Below, piece by piece: positions 42,024-50,227 of a stretch of DNA of 64,000 nucleotides; the first letter of the stretch is position 1; the number at the start of each line of letters is the position of its first letter. Position numbers and translations under genes: made by a program. The stretch is from Clostridia bacterium (GTDB lineage Bacteria; Bacillota; Clostridia; Oscillospirales; Acutalibacteraceae), in NCBI GenBank assembly GCA_017467405.1, contig JAFTSH010000001.1, positions 124,001-188,000 on the forward strand, read 5' to 3'. The notes below the pieces were generated by a model. That model did not search any database, had not been told where the DNA came from, and was given only the letters and a program-made list of their open reading frames with translations.

Positions 42024-43454
42024 ATGAAGGTCCGCATGGCGGGACTTACTAAGAGATGGATGCTCAGCGTTATGAGCGGAATTCTCGTCGTTCTGATACT
42101 CGTTGAATTTATGCTGATACTCTTTGCCCGAAACTACTATTTTGATTCCATAAATCAGGTGCTTGACGCACAGACCGACACCCTCGAGAGCTATTTCAGC
42201 TCGTACCGTAAGGTCAGCGACCGCGAGTTCGAGCAGGCGGCCACCGCCTTTGCCGAGACCTACGAGGATAAGGACAGGTTTGAGGTACAGATATTCAGCT
42301 CGGACGGACGGATAATCGTTTCTACCAGCGGCTTCGTGCCGGAGGAGGGTGAAAACATCTCGGACTACCAGACCGCGATAGGAAACCCCGACGGCGGCTA
42401 TAAGGGAAGCTACCGCGGCGAGCTGACTACCGGTGAGAAGGTAATGGCCATGACGGTCGCCCTCGGGGATTCCTGCCGTGCCGTGCGTATGCTCGTATCC
42501 CTCGAGCTTGCCGAGAGACAGATAGCCCTGCTGTCGGTGGCGGCGCTTATCGTGTGTGCGATATTCTTCTCGGTCACACTCTTTCTGGGACTCTTCTTTA
42601 TCAGGAGTATTCTTACCCCCGTCAAGAAGATCTCCACTCTGGCGAGAGAGATCGCGCAGGGCAACTTCTCGGCACGCATCGAGACCTCCGACAGGGGAGA
42701 GATAGGCGAGCTTTGCGACTCGATCAACTACATGGCCTACGAGTTGGGCACTACCGAAAAGATGAAAAACGATTTTCTTTCCTCGGTTTCGCACGAGCTC
42801 AGAACACCTCTTACCGCGATACGCGGCTGGGGCGAGACGGTCAGGGAGATGCCCGACGATACTGCAACGGTAGAAAACGGTATCGGGGTCATTCTGGGTG
42901 AAACGGAGCGCCTTTCGGTGCTGGTTGAGGATCTGCTCGACTTTTCGCGTATGCAGAACGGCAGACTCAACGTCACCCTCGTTGACTGCGATCTCAACGC
43001 CGTAGTGCGTGAGACCATGCTTGCCTTCGTCAAGCAGGCCGAGGCTAACGGACTTGCGATCCGTTTCAAGGAAAGGCGTCTGCCCACCGTTCAGGGAGAT
43101 CCCTTCCGCCTCAAGCAGGTCATCGCCAACATAATTGATAACGCCATCAAGAACACCCCATCGGGCGGACGAATAGTCATCAGCACCAAGGTGAGGGAAA
43201 CCAATGCAGAGATAGTTATTTCAGACAACGGAAAGGGAATACCCCTTGAGGATCTTGACAAGGTCAAGCTGAAATTCTATAAATCCGAAAAGAACAAAAC
43301 CGTCAGAGGCTCCGGCATAGGTCTTGCCGTTGCCGATGAAATAGTCAGAAAGCACGGCGGTTCTCTTGTGATAAACAGTGTTGAGAACATGGGCACCACC
43401 GTCACGATCGGAATTCCCGTTACAAGACAAGGAGAAGCAAATGAAGGAGAATGA
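42024..43454 (+). CDS. HAMP-containing sensor histidine kinase
   Basis: 476 aa. TM1 at about 14-35, an extracellular sensor loop of ~130 residues, TM2 at about 170-195, and HAMP at about 196-250 (RSILTPVKKISTLAREIAQG). HisKA has the phospho-His in SSVSHELRTPLTAIRGW. HATPase motifs are NIIDNAIKNTPSGG, DNGKGI and GSGIGLAVADEIVRKHGG. The order and length are those of a PhoR/WalK-like kinase without PAS. It is cotranscribed with the preceding regulator. GGAAAGGAGAG precedes the ATG. The next gene starts inside its last codons. Confidence 0.95.
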   Translation: MKVRMAGLTKRWMLSVMSGILVVLILVEFMLILFARNYYFDSINQVLDAQTDTLESYFSSYRKVSDREFEQAATAFAETYEDKDRFEVQIFSSDGRIIVSTSGFVPEEGENISDYQTAIGNPDGGYKGSYRGELTTGEKVMAMTVALGDSCRAVRMLVSLELAERQIALLSVAALIVCAIFFSVTLFLGLFFIRSILTPVKKISTLAREIAQGNFSARIETSDRGEIGELCDSINYMAYELGTTEKMKNDFLSSVSHELRTPLTAIRGWGETVREMPDDTATVENGIGVILGETERLSVLVEDLLDFSRMQNGRLNVTLVDCDLNAVVRETMLAFVKQAEANGLAIRFKERRLPTVQGDPFRLKQVIANIIDNAIKNTPSGGRIVISTKVRETNAEIVISDNGKGIPLEDLDKVKLKFYKSEKNKTVRGSGIGLAVADEIVRKHGGSLVINSVENMGTTVTIGIPVTRQGEANEGE

Positions 43455-44757
43455 AGAAATGATAAACAACCTTCCCGAGGAGCAGCTTCCCGAACAGCAG
43501 CCTGCGGCCGAAGAGGTTCGTAAGGCTTGCACCGGGGAAAGCGTTGACGCCGCAGCCGAAAAGGCACCCTCGCTTGAGGAGGAGCTTTCCTGCGCGGCCA
43601 GAAACTATTCGGGCCCCTGCAAAAAGACATCGATCGGAGGTCAGGCGCTGCTTGAGGGAATTATGATGAGAGGTCCCAAAAAGACCGCTATGGCGGTGCG
43701 CCGTCCCGACGGAGGCATCGAGCTTGAATATCTCGATCCCAAGAGCATCAAGGATAAAAGCAAGATACTTTCCGCTCCGATAATACGCGGAGTGGTCGGA
43801 TACGTCGAGTCGATGCTTTTCGGCTACAAGGCGCTTATGCGTTCGGCGGAGCTCAGCTTTGACGAGGAGGCCGAAAGCAGGGATGAGAAGCAGAGCTGCG
43901 AGACGTCCGACGGCGTCACGGAGACGGTGACCGAGCCGCAGGCAGAGGAAACGGCAAAAGAGTGCCTTGAAGCCGACGCGGCGTGCGAGCTTTCCGAAGC
44001 CGCGGAGTCTGCCGAAAAAGCAGCGTGCGAGCATCAGGAGGCTGACGCCGTTCCTGCCGAGCCCGCAAAGGAGACCGAAAAGGAGAAAAAAGACTCGGGA
44101 GAGATAGGCAAGGGCACCATGACGCTCATCGGTATTCTCGGTGTCGTTTTGGCAGTCGGACTTGCCATATTCCTCTTTATGTGGCTGCCTGCCGTTCTGT
44201 TCGACCTTTTCAACGGTATTACGGAGTACGACTTTACCCGTTTCAAGGGACTTTTTGAAAATACGCTCAAGATTCTTCTGTTGGTCGGTTACATGGCGGC
44301 CGTGTCGCTGATGAAGGACATCCGCCGCACCTTTATGTACCACGGGGCAGAGCACAAGACCATCGCCTGCTACGAGGCCGGAAAGCCCCTGACGGTAGAA
44401 AACTGCCGTCAGATGCGCAGATACCATCCGCGCTGCGGCACCTCTTTCCTTATCCTCATGCTGCTGCTCAGTATACTCGTTTCAACCCTCATAATTCTTG
44501 TTTTCCCCGGACTTGCAGATCACAGGCTTTTGTGGGTGGCTATCAAGATTCTTCTGATACCCGTCGTCTGCGGTCTCGGCTACGAGCTCATCAAGTTCTG
44601 CGGACGGCACGACAACCTGCTGACGCGCATTATTTCGGCACCGGGTATGTGGCTGCAGAGGCTCACCACCAAGGAGCCTACCGACAAGATGCTTGAGGTT
44701 GCGATCTTTGCCCTTACCGCCGTAATTCCCGAGAGAGATCAGGAGGACAAATGGTAA
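43441..44757 (+). CDS. DUF1385 family membrane protein with acidic insertion
   Basis: 438 aa from ATG 43441 (AAGGAG upstream, overlapping the kinase end by 14 nt). DUF1385 hallmarks are IGGQALLEGIMMRGP (near residue 63) and YHGAEHKTIACYEAG, plus RRYHPRCGTSFL and several membrane helices. DUF1385 proteins are usually about 300 aa. This one has an extra acidic N-terminal stretch and a ~85-residue Glu/Ala-rich insertion (about 140-222) before the first TM helix. Partnership with prmC downstream is conserved in Firmicutes and seen here (7-nt overlap). Molecular function unknown. Confidence 0.9.
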   Translation: MKENEEMINNLPEEQLPEQQPAAEEVRKACTGESVDAAAEKAPSLEEELSCAARNYSGPCKKTSIGGQALLEGIMMRGPKKTAMAVRRPDGGIELEYLDPKSIKDKSKILSAPIIRGVVGYVESMLFGYKALMRSAELSFDEEAESRDEKQSCETSDGVTETVTEPQAEETAKECLEADAACELSEAAESAEKAACEHQEADAVPAEPAKETEKEKKDSGEIGKGTMTLIGILGVVLAVGLAIFLFMWLPAVLFDLFNGITEYDFTRFKGLFENTLKILLLVGYMAAVSLMKDIRRTFMYHGAEHKTIACYEAGKPLTVENCRQMRRYHPRCGTSFLILMLLLSILVSTLIILVFPGLADHRLLWVAIKILLIPVVCGLGYELIKFCGRHDNLLTRIISAPGMWLQRLTTKEPTDKMLEVAIFALTAVIPERDQEDKW

Positions 44758-45581
44758 CGGGCGAACTGCTTAAGGAGCTCACCCGTCTGCTGACACCCCT
44801 TGAGGCGCGGGAGATTCTTTCGGCCGCCGCAGGGATTGACAGGGAAACGCTCTTTTGCAAAATGCAGGACGCTCTTTCGGAAGAAGCGGCGTCAAAGGCA
44901 CGGGCAATGCTTGAGAGAAGGCTTGCCGGAGAGCCTTTACAGTATATTCTGGGGGAATGGGATTTTTATTCCCGAATCTTCAAGGTCGAAAAAGGGGTAC
45001 TGATCCCGAGAGAGGACACCGAGGTGCTGGTGGATGAGGCACTCGCCCTCGTTGATAAAAGCGGAGCGGGCAGTCTGCTCGATCTTTGCACCGGCTCAGG
45101 CTGCGTTGCCGTTACCCTCGCACTTGAGAGGCCCGCAATGCAGGTCACTGCGGCGGATATTTCCGAAACCGCACTTTCGCTCGCAAGGGCCAACGCGGCG
45201 TCGCTCGGGGCGGTCAACTGCAGGGTGATATACGCCGACGTGCTCTCCGATCCGCCCGAGGAGCTTTGGGGCTGCTTTGACCTCGTGACCGCAAATCCGC
45301 CGTATATAAAAAGCGGAGATATTCCGCATCTTCAGCGCGAGGTGACGTTTGAGCCTTCGCTTGCTCTCGACGGCGGAGCCGACGGCCTGATCTTCTACCG
45401 TGCCATCGCGTCGCGTTGGAAAAAGGTACTTAAAAGGGGCGGCTCTCTCGCCCTTGAAATCGGAATCGGACAAGACCGTGACGTGCTTGAGATACTCGCA
45501 CAAAACGGATTTTCCTCCCTCTCGGCGGCAAGGGACACCGCAGGGATCAACAGGGTCATTGTTGGTACACTTAACGTGTGA
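44751..45581 (+). CDS. prmC: Peptide chain release factor N5-glutamine methyltransferase PrmC
   Basis: 276 aa. An N-terminal helical recognition domain (about 1-75) is followed by a SAM methyltransferase domain with LLDLCTGSGCVAVTLAL and the catalytic NPPY motif (TANPPYIKSGD). It methylates the GGQ glutamine of release factors. PREDTEVLVDEAL is the typical PrmC pre-motif. It overlaps the DUF1385 gene. prfA, often adjacent, is not here; recA follows with its own promoter. Confidence 0.94.
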   Translation: MVTGELLKELTRLLTPLEAREILSAAAGIDRETLFCKMQDALSEEAASKARAMLERRLAGEPLQYILGEWDFYSRIFKVEKGVLIPREDTEVLVDEALALVDKSGAGSLLDLCTGSGCVAVTLALERPAMQVTAADISETALSLARANAASLGAVNCRVIYADVLSDPPEELWGCFDLVTANPPYIKSGDIPHLQREVTFEPSLALDGGADGLIFYRAIASRWKKVLKRGGSLALEIGIGQDRDVLEILAQNGFSSLSAARDTAGINRVIVGTLNV

Positions 45582-45598
45582 AAATACTTAAAAAGTGA

Positions 45599-45627
45599 TT
45601 GAATTAAGCCCCGTTAAATAGTATAAT
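45599..45627 (+). promoter_or_regulatory. Sigma-A promoter of recA
   Basis: TTGAAT (45599-45604), 17-nt spacer, TATAAT (45622-45627), 40 nt before the ATG. No GAAC-N4-GTTC SOS box is visible around it. Confidence 0.85.
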
Positions 45628-45666
45628 CATATTGCAAATAAAACTCAAAGCAGAGGAGAATGACAA

Positions 45667-46749
45667 ATGGCTGACAAGAAAAAAGCTCTCGAAACAGCAC
45701 TTTCGCAGATAGAAAAGCAGTTCGGTAAGGGCGCCGTTATGAAGCTCGGCGAAAATACCGGAATGAACGTCGAGTCGATCTCGACGGGCTCTCTTTCGCT
45801 CGACCTTGCACTCGGTATAGGCGGCGTTCCCAAGGGAAGAATCGTTGAGATCTACGGACCCGAATCCTCGGGTAAGACCACCATTGCTCTGCACGTGATC
45901 GCACAGGCACAGAAGGCCGGCGGAGACGCTGCGTTCATTGACGTTGAGCACGCTCTTGATCCCGTTTATGCGAAAAATCTCGGAATAGACATCGACTCGC
46001 TTCTCGTTTCCCAGCCCGATACGGGTGAACAGGCACTCGAGATCGCCGAGGCGCTCGTGCGAAGCGGAGCTATCGACGTCGTAGTCGTTGACTCGGTCGC
46101 AGCCCTCGTTCCCAGAGCCGAGATCGAAGGCGAGATGGGTGATTCCCACGTCGGTCTTCAGGCCAGACTTATGTCGCAGGCACTCAGAAAGCTTGCAGGC
46201 GCGATCTCCAAGTCCAACTGCGCCGTTATATTTATCAACCAGCTGCGCGAAAAGGTCGGCGTTATGTACGGTAACCCCGAGGTTACCACCGGCGGACGCG
46301 CCCTCAAATATTACGCCACCGTCAGAATAGACATCCGCCGCGTCGAGACCCTCAAGGTTAACGGTGAGATGGTCGGCTCGCACACCCGTGCAAAGGTCGT
46401 CAAGAACAAGGTTGCTCCTCCCTTCAAGGAGGGTGAGTTCGACATCATGTACGGCAAGGGAATCTCGAAGGTTGGTGAGCTGATCGACCTCGGCGTAAAG
46501 CTCAACGTCGTTCAGAAGAGCGGTGCGTGGTTTGCCTACAATGAGACCCGTCTCGGACAGGGCAGAGATAACTCCAAGCTCTTCCTCGAGGCCAATCCCG
46601 ACATCGCTCAGGAGATCGAGGCGAAGATCCGTGCCATCGTTGCCGGAAAGAACGAGGAGAAGAAGGAGCAGGAGGCTCCTGCCGCGGCCGCTCCTGCGGT
46701 TTCGGACAGACCCGCCCCCTCGGTAGACATCGACATCTCGGTGGACTGA
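45667..46749 (+). CDS. recA: Recombinase RecA
   Basis: 360 aa. The start [20 protein letters not shown] is typical. Walker [10 protein letters not shown] is near 66, [10 protein letters not shown] follows, and the DNA-binding L1/L2 area has [13 protein letters not shown]. The last ~35 residues are a Lys/Glu/Ala/Pro-rich tail ending in an acidic patch. AGAGGAG precedes the ATG. It catalyses strand exchange and drives SOS autocleavage of LexA where LexA is present. The next gene, recX, starts 1 nt after its stop. Confidence 0.98.
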   Translation: MADKKKALETALSQIEKQFGKGAVMKLGENTGMNVESISTGSLSLDLALGIGGVPKGRIVEIYGPESSGKTTIALHVIAQAQKAGGDAAFIDVEHALDPVYAKNLGIDIDSLLVSQPDTGEQALEIAEALVRSGAIDVVVVDSVAALVPRAEIEGEMGDSHVGLQARLMSQALRKLAGAISKSNCAVIFINQLREKVGVMYGNPEVTTGGRALKYYATVRIDIRRVETLKVNGEMVGSHTRAKVVKNKVAPPFKEGEFDIMYGKGISKVGELIDLGVKLNVVQKSGAWFAYNETRLGQGRDNSKLFLEANPDIAQEIEAKIRAIVAGKNEEKKEQEAPAAAAPAVSDRPAPSVDIDISVD

Positions 46750-46750
46750 G

Positions 46751-47365
46751 TTGAAGATAGCAGCGCTTCGTCCCCGCAGAAAGCATCTGACTGCGGTGGT
46801 TACCGACTCGGCAGACGAACCGTTTCTCGTTGATACCGATCTTGCCGAAGAAAGACTGCGGGAGGGGATGGAGCTTACCGACGGTGAGTTGGAGGAGCTT
46901 CTCAGACTTTCGCAGGAGCGCAGGGCGTATGAACGTGCGCTTTACCTGCTCGGTTTTCGGGATCATTCCGAAAAGGAGCTTAAAACGAAGCTTTCGAGGC
47001 TTTTCGGCAGGGACGCGGCAGACGCCGCGGTCTGCCGTGTAAAGGAGCTCGGGCTGGTCAACGACACCAACTACGCCCGAGCCAAAGCCGCCGACCTCGT
47101 AAACCTCAGGGGCTTCGCAAAGAGCCGCGTAAGAAACGAGCTTGCGATGAAGGGGATCGACCGCGAGACCGCCGATGCGGTGCTCGACGAGATGGATGCC
47201 GACCCCGAAGAACAGATCGGTGCAATAATAGATAAGAGGTTTTCTCCGCTGCCCCGCGACGAAAAGGGCAAGAGGAGAATGATGAACTATTTTCTCTCCC
47301 GCGGGTACGCGTGGGGAGACATACGCCGTGCGCTCGAGAGCCGCGGCGAGGAAACAGAGGATTGA
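46751..47365 (+). CDS. recX: Regulatory protein RecX
   Basis: 204 aa from TTG 46751. An N-terminal extension of ~60 residues precedes the three-helix RecX repeats: YERALYLLGFRDHSEKELKTKL, VCRVKELGLVNDTNYARAKA and GFAKSRVRNELAMKGI. RecX binds RecA filaments and limits their activity. Immediate proximity to recA (1 nt) and to rimO (2 nt) indicates one transcript. GGTGG at about 46739 is a modest binding site, so translation is probably coupled to recA. Confidence 0.92.
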   Translation: MKIAALRPRRKHLTAVVTDSADEPFLVDTDLAEERLREGMELTDGELEELLRLSQERRAYERALYLLGFRDHSEKELKTKLSRLFGRDAADAAVCRVKELGLVNDTNYARAKAADLVNLRGFAKSRVRNELAMKGIDRETADAVLDEMDADPEEQIGAIIDKRFSPLPRDEKGKRRMMNYFLSRGYAWGDIRRALESRGEETED

Positions 47366-47367
47366 CT

Positions 47368-48711
47368 ATGGGTTTCAAAGTAGGTATGCTGTCACTCGGC
47401 TGTCCCAAAAATCAGGTTGACGCCGAGCTTATGTTGGCCGAGCTTTCTGCCGGAGGATATGAGATAACCTCCGACGAGAACGACGCCGATGCTGTCATCA
47501 TCAACACCTGCGGCTTTATTGAGAGCGCGAAGAAGGAAAGTATCGACGCCATTCTTGATGTTGCCGCACTCAAGGGTATCGGAAGATTAAAGGCGCTTAT
47601 CGTTACAGGTTGTCTTGCCGAGCGGTATATTGCCGATTTTCCCGCCGAGCTTCCCGAGGTCGACGCGGTCGTGGGTATCGGTGCAAACGGCAGAATATGC
47701 GAGATCGTTTCGTCCGCCATCGAAAAGAACGGCGGTGTTCAGACGGCCTTTGCCGCAGACAAGAACGAGCTTGTAATGGACGGCGAGAGGGTAATCGCAA
47801 ACGATCCGTGGTACGCCTACCTGCGCGTTGCGGACGGCTGTGACAACTGCTGTACCTACTGTGCCATTCCCATGATACGCGGACGTTACCGCAGCAGAAG
47901 TCAGGAGAACGTCGTCGCCGAGGCGAGGGCTCTTGCAGCAAAGGGCGTCAAGGAGCTCGTTATCGTGGCTCAGGACGTCACCCGTTACGGCGAAGATCTT
48001 TACGGCGAGTCAAGACTTCCCGAGTTGCTCAGCGAGCTTTGTACCGTTGAGGGGATCTGCTGGATACGTCTTCTCTATACCTATCCCGACAAGATAACCG
48101 ACCGCCTGCTCGACGTGATGGCGAAGGAGAAAAAGATCCTTCCTTACCTCGACGTTCCCCTTCAGCACTGCAACGGTGACGTGCTGAAAAGGATGAACCG
48201 CACGGGCGACCGCGAGAGCCTGACCTCGCTTATAAGCCGCATCCGCGAAAAGCTTCCCGAGGTAACCCTTCGCACCACCTTTATAACCGGCTTCCCCGGT
48301 GAGACCGAGGAGAACTTTGAGGAGCTGTGCGAGTTTATTTCCGAGATACGCTTCGACAGGCTCGGCGCCTTTGCCTATTCGGCAGAGGAGGGCACCGTTG
48401 CCGCAGGAATGGCGGATCAGGTCGACGAGACGGTCAGAACCGAGCGTATGGAGCGCGTTATGGAGTTGCAGTCGGTCATCGCTTCGCGTCTTAACGACGA
48501 GAAGATCGGCAGCATTACCGAGGTCATAACCGAGGGCTACGACGACTACGTTAAGTATTGGTTCGGCAGGTCCGTGGCCGATGCTCCGGACATAGATTGC
48601 AAGGTTTTCTTTAAAACGACAAAAAAAATTGCTCCCGGAGACATTATTAAGGTTGAAATTTCCGACGTAATGGATTATGATTTGATAGGAGAGGCTGTCC
48701 GGCCCGATTAA
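47368..48711 (+). CDS. rimO: Ribosomal protein uS12 methylthiotransferase RimO
   Basis: 447 aa from ATG 47368. The UPF0004 domain has cysteine ligands in LGCPKNQVDAE, NTCGF and TGCLAERY. The radical-SAM motif GCDNCCTYCAIPMIRG (C-x3-C-x2-C) and the C-terminal TRAM domain (about 380-445) complete the methylthiotransferase layout. LGCPKNQVD separates RimO from MiaB. It adds a methylthio group to the conserved aspartate of ribosomal protein S12. It is followed by pgsA, as in many Clostridia. Confidence 0.96.
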   Translation: MGFKVGMLSLGCPKNQVDAELMLAELSAGGYEITSDENDADAVIINTCGFIESAKKESIDAILDVAALKGIGRLKALIVTGCLAERYIADFPAELPEVDAVVGIGANGRICEIVSSAIEKNGGVQTAFAADKNELVMDGERVIANDPWYAYLRVADGCDNCCTYCAIPMIRGRYRSRSQENVVAEARALAAKGVKELVIVAQDVTRYGEDLYGESRLPELLSELCTVEGICWIRLLYTYPDKITDRLLDVMAKEKKILPYLDVPLQHCNGDVLKRMNRTGDRESLTSLISRIREKLPEVTLRTTFITGFPGETEENFEELCEFISEIRFDRLGAFAYSAEEGTVAAGMADQVDETVRTERMERVMELQSVIASRLNDEKIGSITEVITEGYDDYVKYWFGRSVADAPDIDCKVFFKTTKKIAPGDIIKVEISDVMDYDLIGEAVRPD

Positions 48712-48736
48712 AATAGTTTGTATGAGGTTTTGTTAA

Positions 48737-49339
48737 ATGAATCTTCCTAATAAATTGACGGTAATAAGAATGATACTCGCGCCGATCTTTTTGCTGCTTA
48801 TGACGCTTTCGTTTGAGTGGCATTGGTTCTGCGCTCTCGTGGTTTTCGTCGTTGCTTCGATCACCGATCTTCTGGACGGACAGATCGCACGCAAAAGAGG
48901 AATAGTTACCAATTTCGGAAAGTTCCTTGATCCGATCGCCGACAAGATACTTACGACCTCGGCTTTTCTCGGTATCATGGCTACCGATCTTGAATGCTAC
49001 AAGGGCGTGGCGTGGATCACCTTTATCGTTCTTATCCGCGAGTTTACCGTCGCGTCACTGCGTATGCTCTGCGCAAGCGAGGGTACCGTCGTTGCGGCAG
49101 ATATGTGGGGCAAGGTAAAGACGGTGTTTCAGATGATCGCCATTATCATGGTGCTTGCCTTTGAGTGGTTCAAGGCTGACGTATTCCCTCTCTTCTCCTT
49201 CCTTGACGGTTTGACCTGGATCAATACCGTCATGGACGTTACCGCAAACGTCTTCTTGTGGCTGTCGGCTCTGCTGACCATCATTTCGGGAATAAATTAT
49301 CTGGTCGTCAACAGGAAGGTTATTGACTACCGTAAATAA
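48737..49339 (+). CDS. pgsA: CDP-diacylglycerol-glycerol-3-phosphate 3-phosphatidyltransferase
   Basis: 200 aa with five to six membrane helices. The CDP-alcohol phosphatidyltransferase signature D-G-x2-A-R-x8-G-x3-D-x3-D is intact, split here as DLLDGQIARKRG and GKFLDPIADKI. It makes phosphatidylglycerol phosphate, the first committed step to PG and cardiolipin. The promoter of the downstream cysteine operon lies in its last codons. CinA, which often sits between pgsA and recA, is missing from this neighbourhood and is instead the fusion at 19735. Confidence 0.95.
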   Translation: MNLPNKLTVIRMILAPIFLLLMTLSFEWHWFCALVVFVVASITDLLDGQIARKRGIVTNFGKFLDPIADKILTTSAFLGIMATDLECYKGVAWITFIVLIREFTVASLRMLCASEGTVVAADMWGKVKTVFQMIAIIMVLAFEWFKADVFPLFSFLDGLTWINTVMDVTANVFLWLSALLTIISGINYLVVNRKVIDYRK

Positions 49340-49351
49340 TTTGCGTATAAT
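49323..49351 (+). promoter_or_regulatory. Sigma-A promoter of the cysE-cysS operon
   Basis: TTGACT (49323-49328) lies inside the 3' end of pgsA, then a 17-nt spacer and TATAAT (49346-49351). It is followed directly by the T-box leader. Confidence 0.88.
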
Positions 49352-49357
49352 AATAGT

Positions 49358-49577
49358 TGAAGAGCGCTGTGAACGGAAAAAGTAGCGAAGGAACCCTTCG
49401 TCAGAGAGCACGGGTCGTCGGCTGAAAGCCTGTGTGTCGGGAAATTTGTGAATGCGTCCGGGAGCGCGCGGGAGGAAATGCCCGCCGGAAGGCACCGTTA
49501 TATGCCGTTCGAGTAATAAATCGGAGTGGAACCGCGATCTTTCGCCTCCGACGCCACGTGCGTCGGAGTTTTTTTGT
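49358..49577 (+). promoter_or_regulatory. T-box leader sensing uncharged tRNA-Cys
   Basis: Stem I region with specifier codon TGC (49453-49455, in GTGAATGCG), then the T-box core GGAGTGGAACCGCG (49523-49536). The terminator has a 9-bp stem CTCCGACGC/GCGTCGGAG (49546-49568) followed by seven T. Uncharged tRNA-Cys would favour the antiterminator and allow cysE-cysS transcription. The cysteine identity agrees with both downstream genes. Confidence 0.92.
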
Positions 49578-49591
49578 TTTGGAGGAATAGT

Positions 49592-50227
49592 ATGTTTTTT
49601 AAAAAGGCCCGCGAGGACGTCGCCGCCGTAAAGGAAAGAGATCCTGCGGCGCGTTCCTTCTGGGAGGTATATCTTCTCTATCCCGGACTCAGGGCGGTCA
49701 GGATGCACCGACGTGCCAACTGGTTTTACCGTCATAAGATGTTCTTTCTGGCACGCTGGGTGTCCCAGAGATGCGTGCGAAAGACCGGAATCGAGATACA
49801 CCCCGCCGCTACCCTCGGCCGACGCCTTGTAATCGACCACGGTACGGGAGTGGTGATCGGTGAGACCACCGTCGTCGGAGACGACGTTACCATTTATCAG
49901 GGCGTTACCCTCGGCGGTACGGGTAAGGATACGGGCAAAAGACACCCCACGATCGGAAACAACGTAATGATCGGTGCCGGAGCAAAGGTGCTCGGCCCTT
50001 TTACGGTCGGAGATAATTGCCGTATTGCCGCAGGTGCCGTAGTGCTTGACGCCATTCCCGAGGGCTGTACCGCCGTCGGCGTTCCCGCAAGGGTGGTGCG
50101 CAGGGGCGGCGCAAAGATAAACGACCTCGATCAGGTCCATATTCCCGACCCCGTGTCGCAGAAGCTTTGCGAGATGGAAATGAAGATATTGCGGCTTGAA
50201 AAGGCCCTTAAGGAGAATAAAGAATGA
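49592..50227 (+). CDS. cysE: Serine O-acetyltransferase
   Basis: 211 aa from ATG 49592 (GGAGG 8 nt upstream). A helical N-terminus is followed by left-handed beta-helix hexapeptide repeats. The signature GIEIHPAATLGRRLVIDHG contains the catalytic His and Asp, and TLGGTGKDTGKRHP follows. It acetylates serine as the first step of cysteine synthesis. This short form (EpsC/SrpH-like) is typical of Firmicutes. It overlaps cysS by 4 nt under the shared tRNA-Cys T-box, tying cysteine supply to tRNA charging. Confidence 0.96.
   Translation: MFFKKAREDVAAVKERDPAARSFWEVYLLYPGLRAVRMHRRANWFYRHKMFFLARWVSQRCVRKTGIEIHPAATLGRRLVIDHGTGVVIGETTVVGDDVTIYQGVTLGGTGKDTGKRHPTIGNNVMIGAGAKVLGPFTVGDNCRIAAGAVVLDAIPEGCTAVGVPARVVRRGGAKINDLDQVHIPDPVSQKLCEMEMKILRLEKALKENKE

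Noticed and set aside
40000..45581. Two-component genes plus lipoprotein and DUF1385 as a novel signalling cassette
   Set aside because: The RR/HK pair is of ordinary PhoB/PhoR type and DUF1385-prmC is a known Firmicutes pairing; only tight packing links them.
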